The notes beneath the pieces are model-generated. The model worked only from the letters and a program-made list of their open reading frames with translations. It was not told where the DNA came from and did no database searches. A DNA stretch of 64,000 nucleotides from Palsa-459 sp963841965 (GTDB taxonomy: Bacteria; Actinomycetota; Acidimicrobiia; Acidimicrobiales; RAAP-2). A program made the translations under genes and the position numbers. The DNA is taken from contig CAWJES010000007.1 in assembly GCA_963841965.1 (NCBI GenBank), forward strand, positions 1 through 64,000, read 5' to 3'. Positions 63,201 to 64,000 of the stretch are shown piece after piece (position 1 is the stretch's first letter; the number at the start of each line of letters is the position of its first letter).

Positions 63201-64000
63201 GCTGTACGTGATCACCGTGCCGGGTGCCGCGAAGCTGGTCGGGCTCGCCGACTTTACCAGCCCGATCGACGGGGTCTGGTTGACGGCAACCGTTGCTGCC
63301 GAGGGGGCCGAGGTGATCGGGGACCCTCCCTGCGACGGCGTACCCGACGCGGTCGCTGAGTCCTGGATCCTTCCGTTGTCGACGTCCGCCTGGGTCGTCA
63401 TGTAGGTCGCCGTGCAGACCTCGCTCAGCCCGGTTGCCAAGGTCGATGACGGACACGTAATGGCAGACAGCGAGCCGTTCAGGGACGGAGCGACCTGGGT
63501 GTCGTTGACCGTGACGCCCGTGAGGTCCGAGGACCCCGTGTTCGTCACCTTGAAGGAGTAGGTAACGAGCTGACCCGCGGCTGAGACTGCCGTTGGGTTC
63601 GCGGTCTTCTGGATCGTGAGCGACGCGACGGGGATGGAGAGCACCGACGGCAGCGACGTGACGGAGGGTCCGCTCGACGGCGTGCCCGTGACCGTGGCAG
63701 AGTCGGCCACGGATCCGTTCGCGACGTCCGCGGCTGTGACGGTGTAGCTCGCGGTGCAGGTCTCGTGTGCGCCGGCAGCCAGCGTGGAGCTGGGGCAGCT
63801 GATCGCAGAGAGAGATCCATTCAGGGATGGGGCAGTCTGCGTGTCGGTGACGGTGATGTTGTTGAGCGTGCTCGTCCCGCTGTTCGTGACGAGGAACGTG
63901 TAGGGCACGACCTGTCCGACCGAGGTGATCACGGCCGCGGTCGAGGCCTTCACGACGGTGAGGGTCGGCGGTGCGGCAACGACGTTGAGCGTCGTCTTCT
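45257..64000 (-). CDS. Giant DUF11/DUF7507-repeat surface protein (5' end outside window; three indels)
   Basis: Minus-strand gene still open at base 64,000, so more than 6,200 codons. It consists of ~109-residue Ig-like modules of the TIGR01451/DUF11/DUF7507 type, each with a 'VTYxYLVTNTGNVTL' strand, 'VTDPM', a Cys in 'SAISCP', a second Cys in 'ETCSATY', and 'NTGTATGTPPTGP'. About 19 diverged modules (64.0-57.6 kb) come first, then ~30 nearly identical ones (57.6-47.8 kb), then ~7 diverged ones. The end is SGSGGSGQQAPPAPPVTG, a Pro-rich tail with a sortase-like 'PPVTG' but no following membrane helix. Single-base indels near 53,558 (loss), 51,287 (gain) and 47,950 (gain) break the frame and look like read errors. 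The signal peptide is outside the window. Likely a very long adhesin or stalk; adhesion is inferred. Confidence 0.85.
47820..57645. repeat. About 30 tandem near-identical 327-bp repeats
   Basis: Each unit is 327 bp (109 codons) and encodes one complete DUF7507-like module starting at ASITIAKSASIASYSAS. From about 49.9 to 57.6 kb the copies are identical apart from one or two bases. The five or six copies nearest the C-terminus (47.8-49.7 kb) carry extra changes such as TSADV/TAADV for TSTDV and MAGL for MANL. Two copies sharing the rare variant GTCGCCCGCG (50,601 and 56,160) are exactly 17 units apart. Confidence 0.93.
57646..64000. repeat. About 19 diverged copies of the same 109-residue module
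   Basis: The coding repeats continue with the same length and motifs but differ at many positions from module to module (TITVVKSAS, SISLVKTAS, PAITLVKTAD and so on). Each retains the two Cys and the NTGTATGTPP loop. These look like older copies, in contrast with the homogeneous block next to them. Confidence 0.85.

Noticed and set aside
1..64000. tRNA, rRNA or riboswitch genes
   Set aside because: No cloverleaf, conserved rRNA stretch or riboswitch core was recognised by eye on either strand; a covariance-model scan would be decisive.

Overview
The window reads as two unlike blocks that meet near position 31,000. Bases 1 to about 30,975 look acidobacterial (Solibacter/Bryobacter-like). The evidence is a secreted TIGR03437-type protein, a winged-helix regulator fused to a TolB-like propeller, a double DUF507 protein and a classical division/cell-wall cluster. 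From about 31,020 to 64,000 the sequence looks actinobacterial. It has GTG/TTG starts, Ser/Thr-rich lipoprotein linkers, GT-C membrane glycosyltransferases, an L,D-transpeptidase and giant surface proteins. The change falls inside murD, which loses its catalytic and C-terminal domains, so a chimeric contig is the simplest explanation. Both halves carry single-base indels, which are very dense in the first 31 kb. Most broken genes are therefore probably long-read sequencing errors rather than true pseudogenes.

Left block. 1-2.8 kb holds a fused 2-oxoacid dehydrogenase E1 (runs off the left edge) and an MFS transporter, both on the minus strand. 2.9-13 kb, plus strand: DUF507 protein, TIGR03437 secreted protein, IscX, a hypothetical membrane-anchored protein, quinone oxidoreductase, Xaa-Pro aminopeptidase, heparinase II/III-like protein, a secreted DUF5666-like protein and asparagine synthetase. 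13-18.4 kb: a secreted cupin (minus), a one-component regulator, an amidohydrolase and a sulfite-oxidase-like molybdoenzyme. 18.4-19.1 kb: a VapBC-like toxin-antitoxin pair. 19,412-22,259 is a complete IS1595-family element with 25-bp perfect terminal inverted repeats and an exact 8-bp target duplication. Besides an intact transposase it carries small ORFs, a membrane/coiled-coil protein and an antisense trypsin-like protease. It sits just upstream of the dcw cluster mraZ-rsmH-ftsL-ftsI-murE-murF-mraY-murD', whose start-overlapping GTGG repeats look like a MraZ operator.

Right block. A GT-C glycosyltransferase (plus strand) faces a minus-strand series: two tandem paralogous large membrane proteins, a polyprenyl-phosphate glycosyltransferase and a TPR lipoprotein. 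Next come a roughly 1,000-residue collagen-like protein with a strong terminator, a small lipoprotein, an L,D-transpeptidase and a giant DUF11/DUF7507 repeat protein. The giant gene fills 45.3 kb to the right edge and is still open there (more than 6,200 codons). It contains about 30 nearly identical 327-bp repeats in tandem, flanked by about 19 diverged copies of the same domain. The transpeptidase starts 4 nt after it. As a working idea, this block builds and anchors glycosylated, very long surface proteins.
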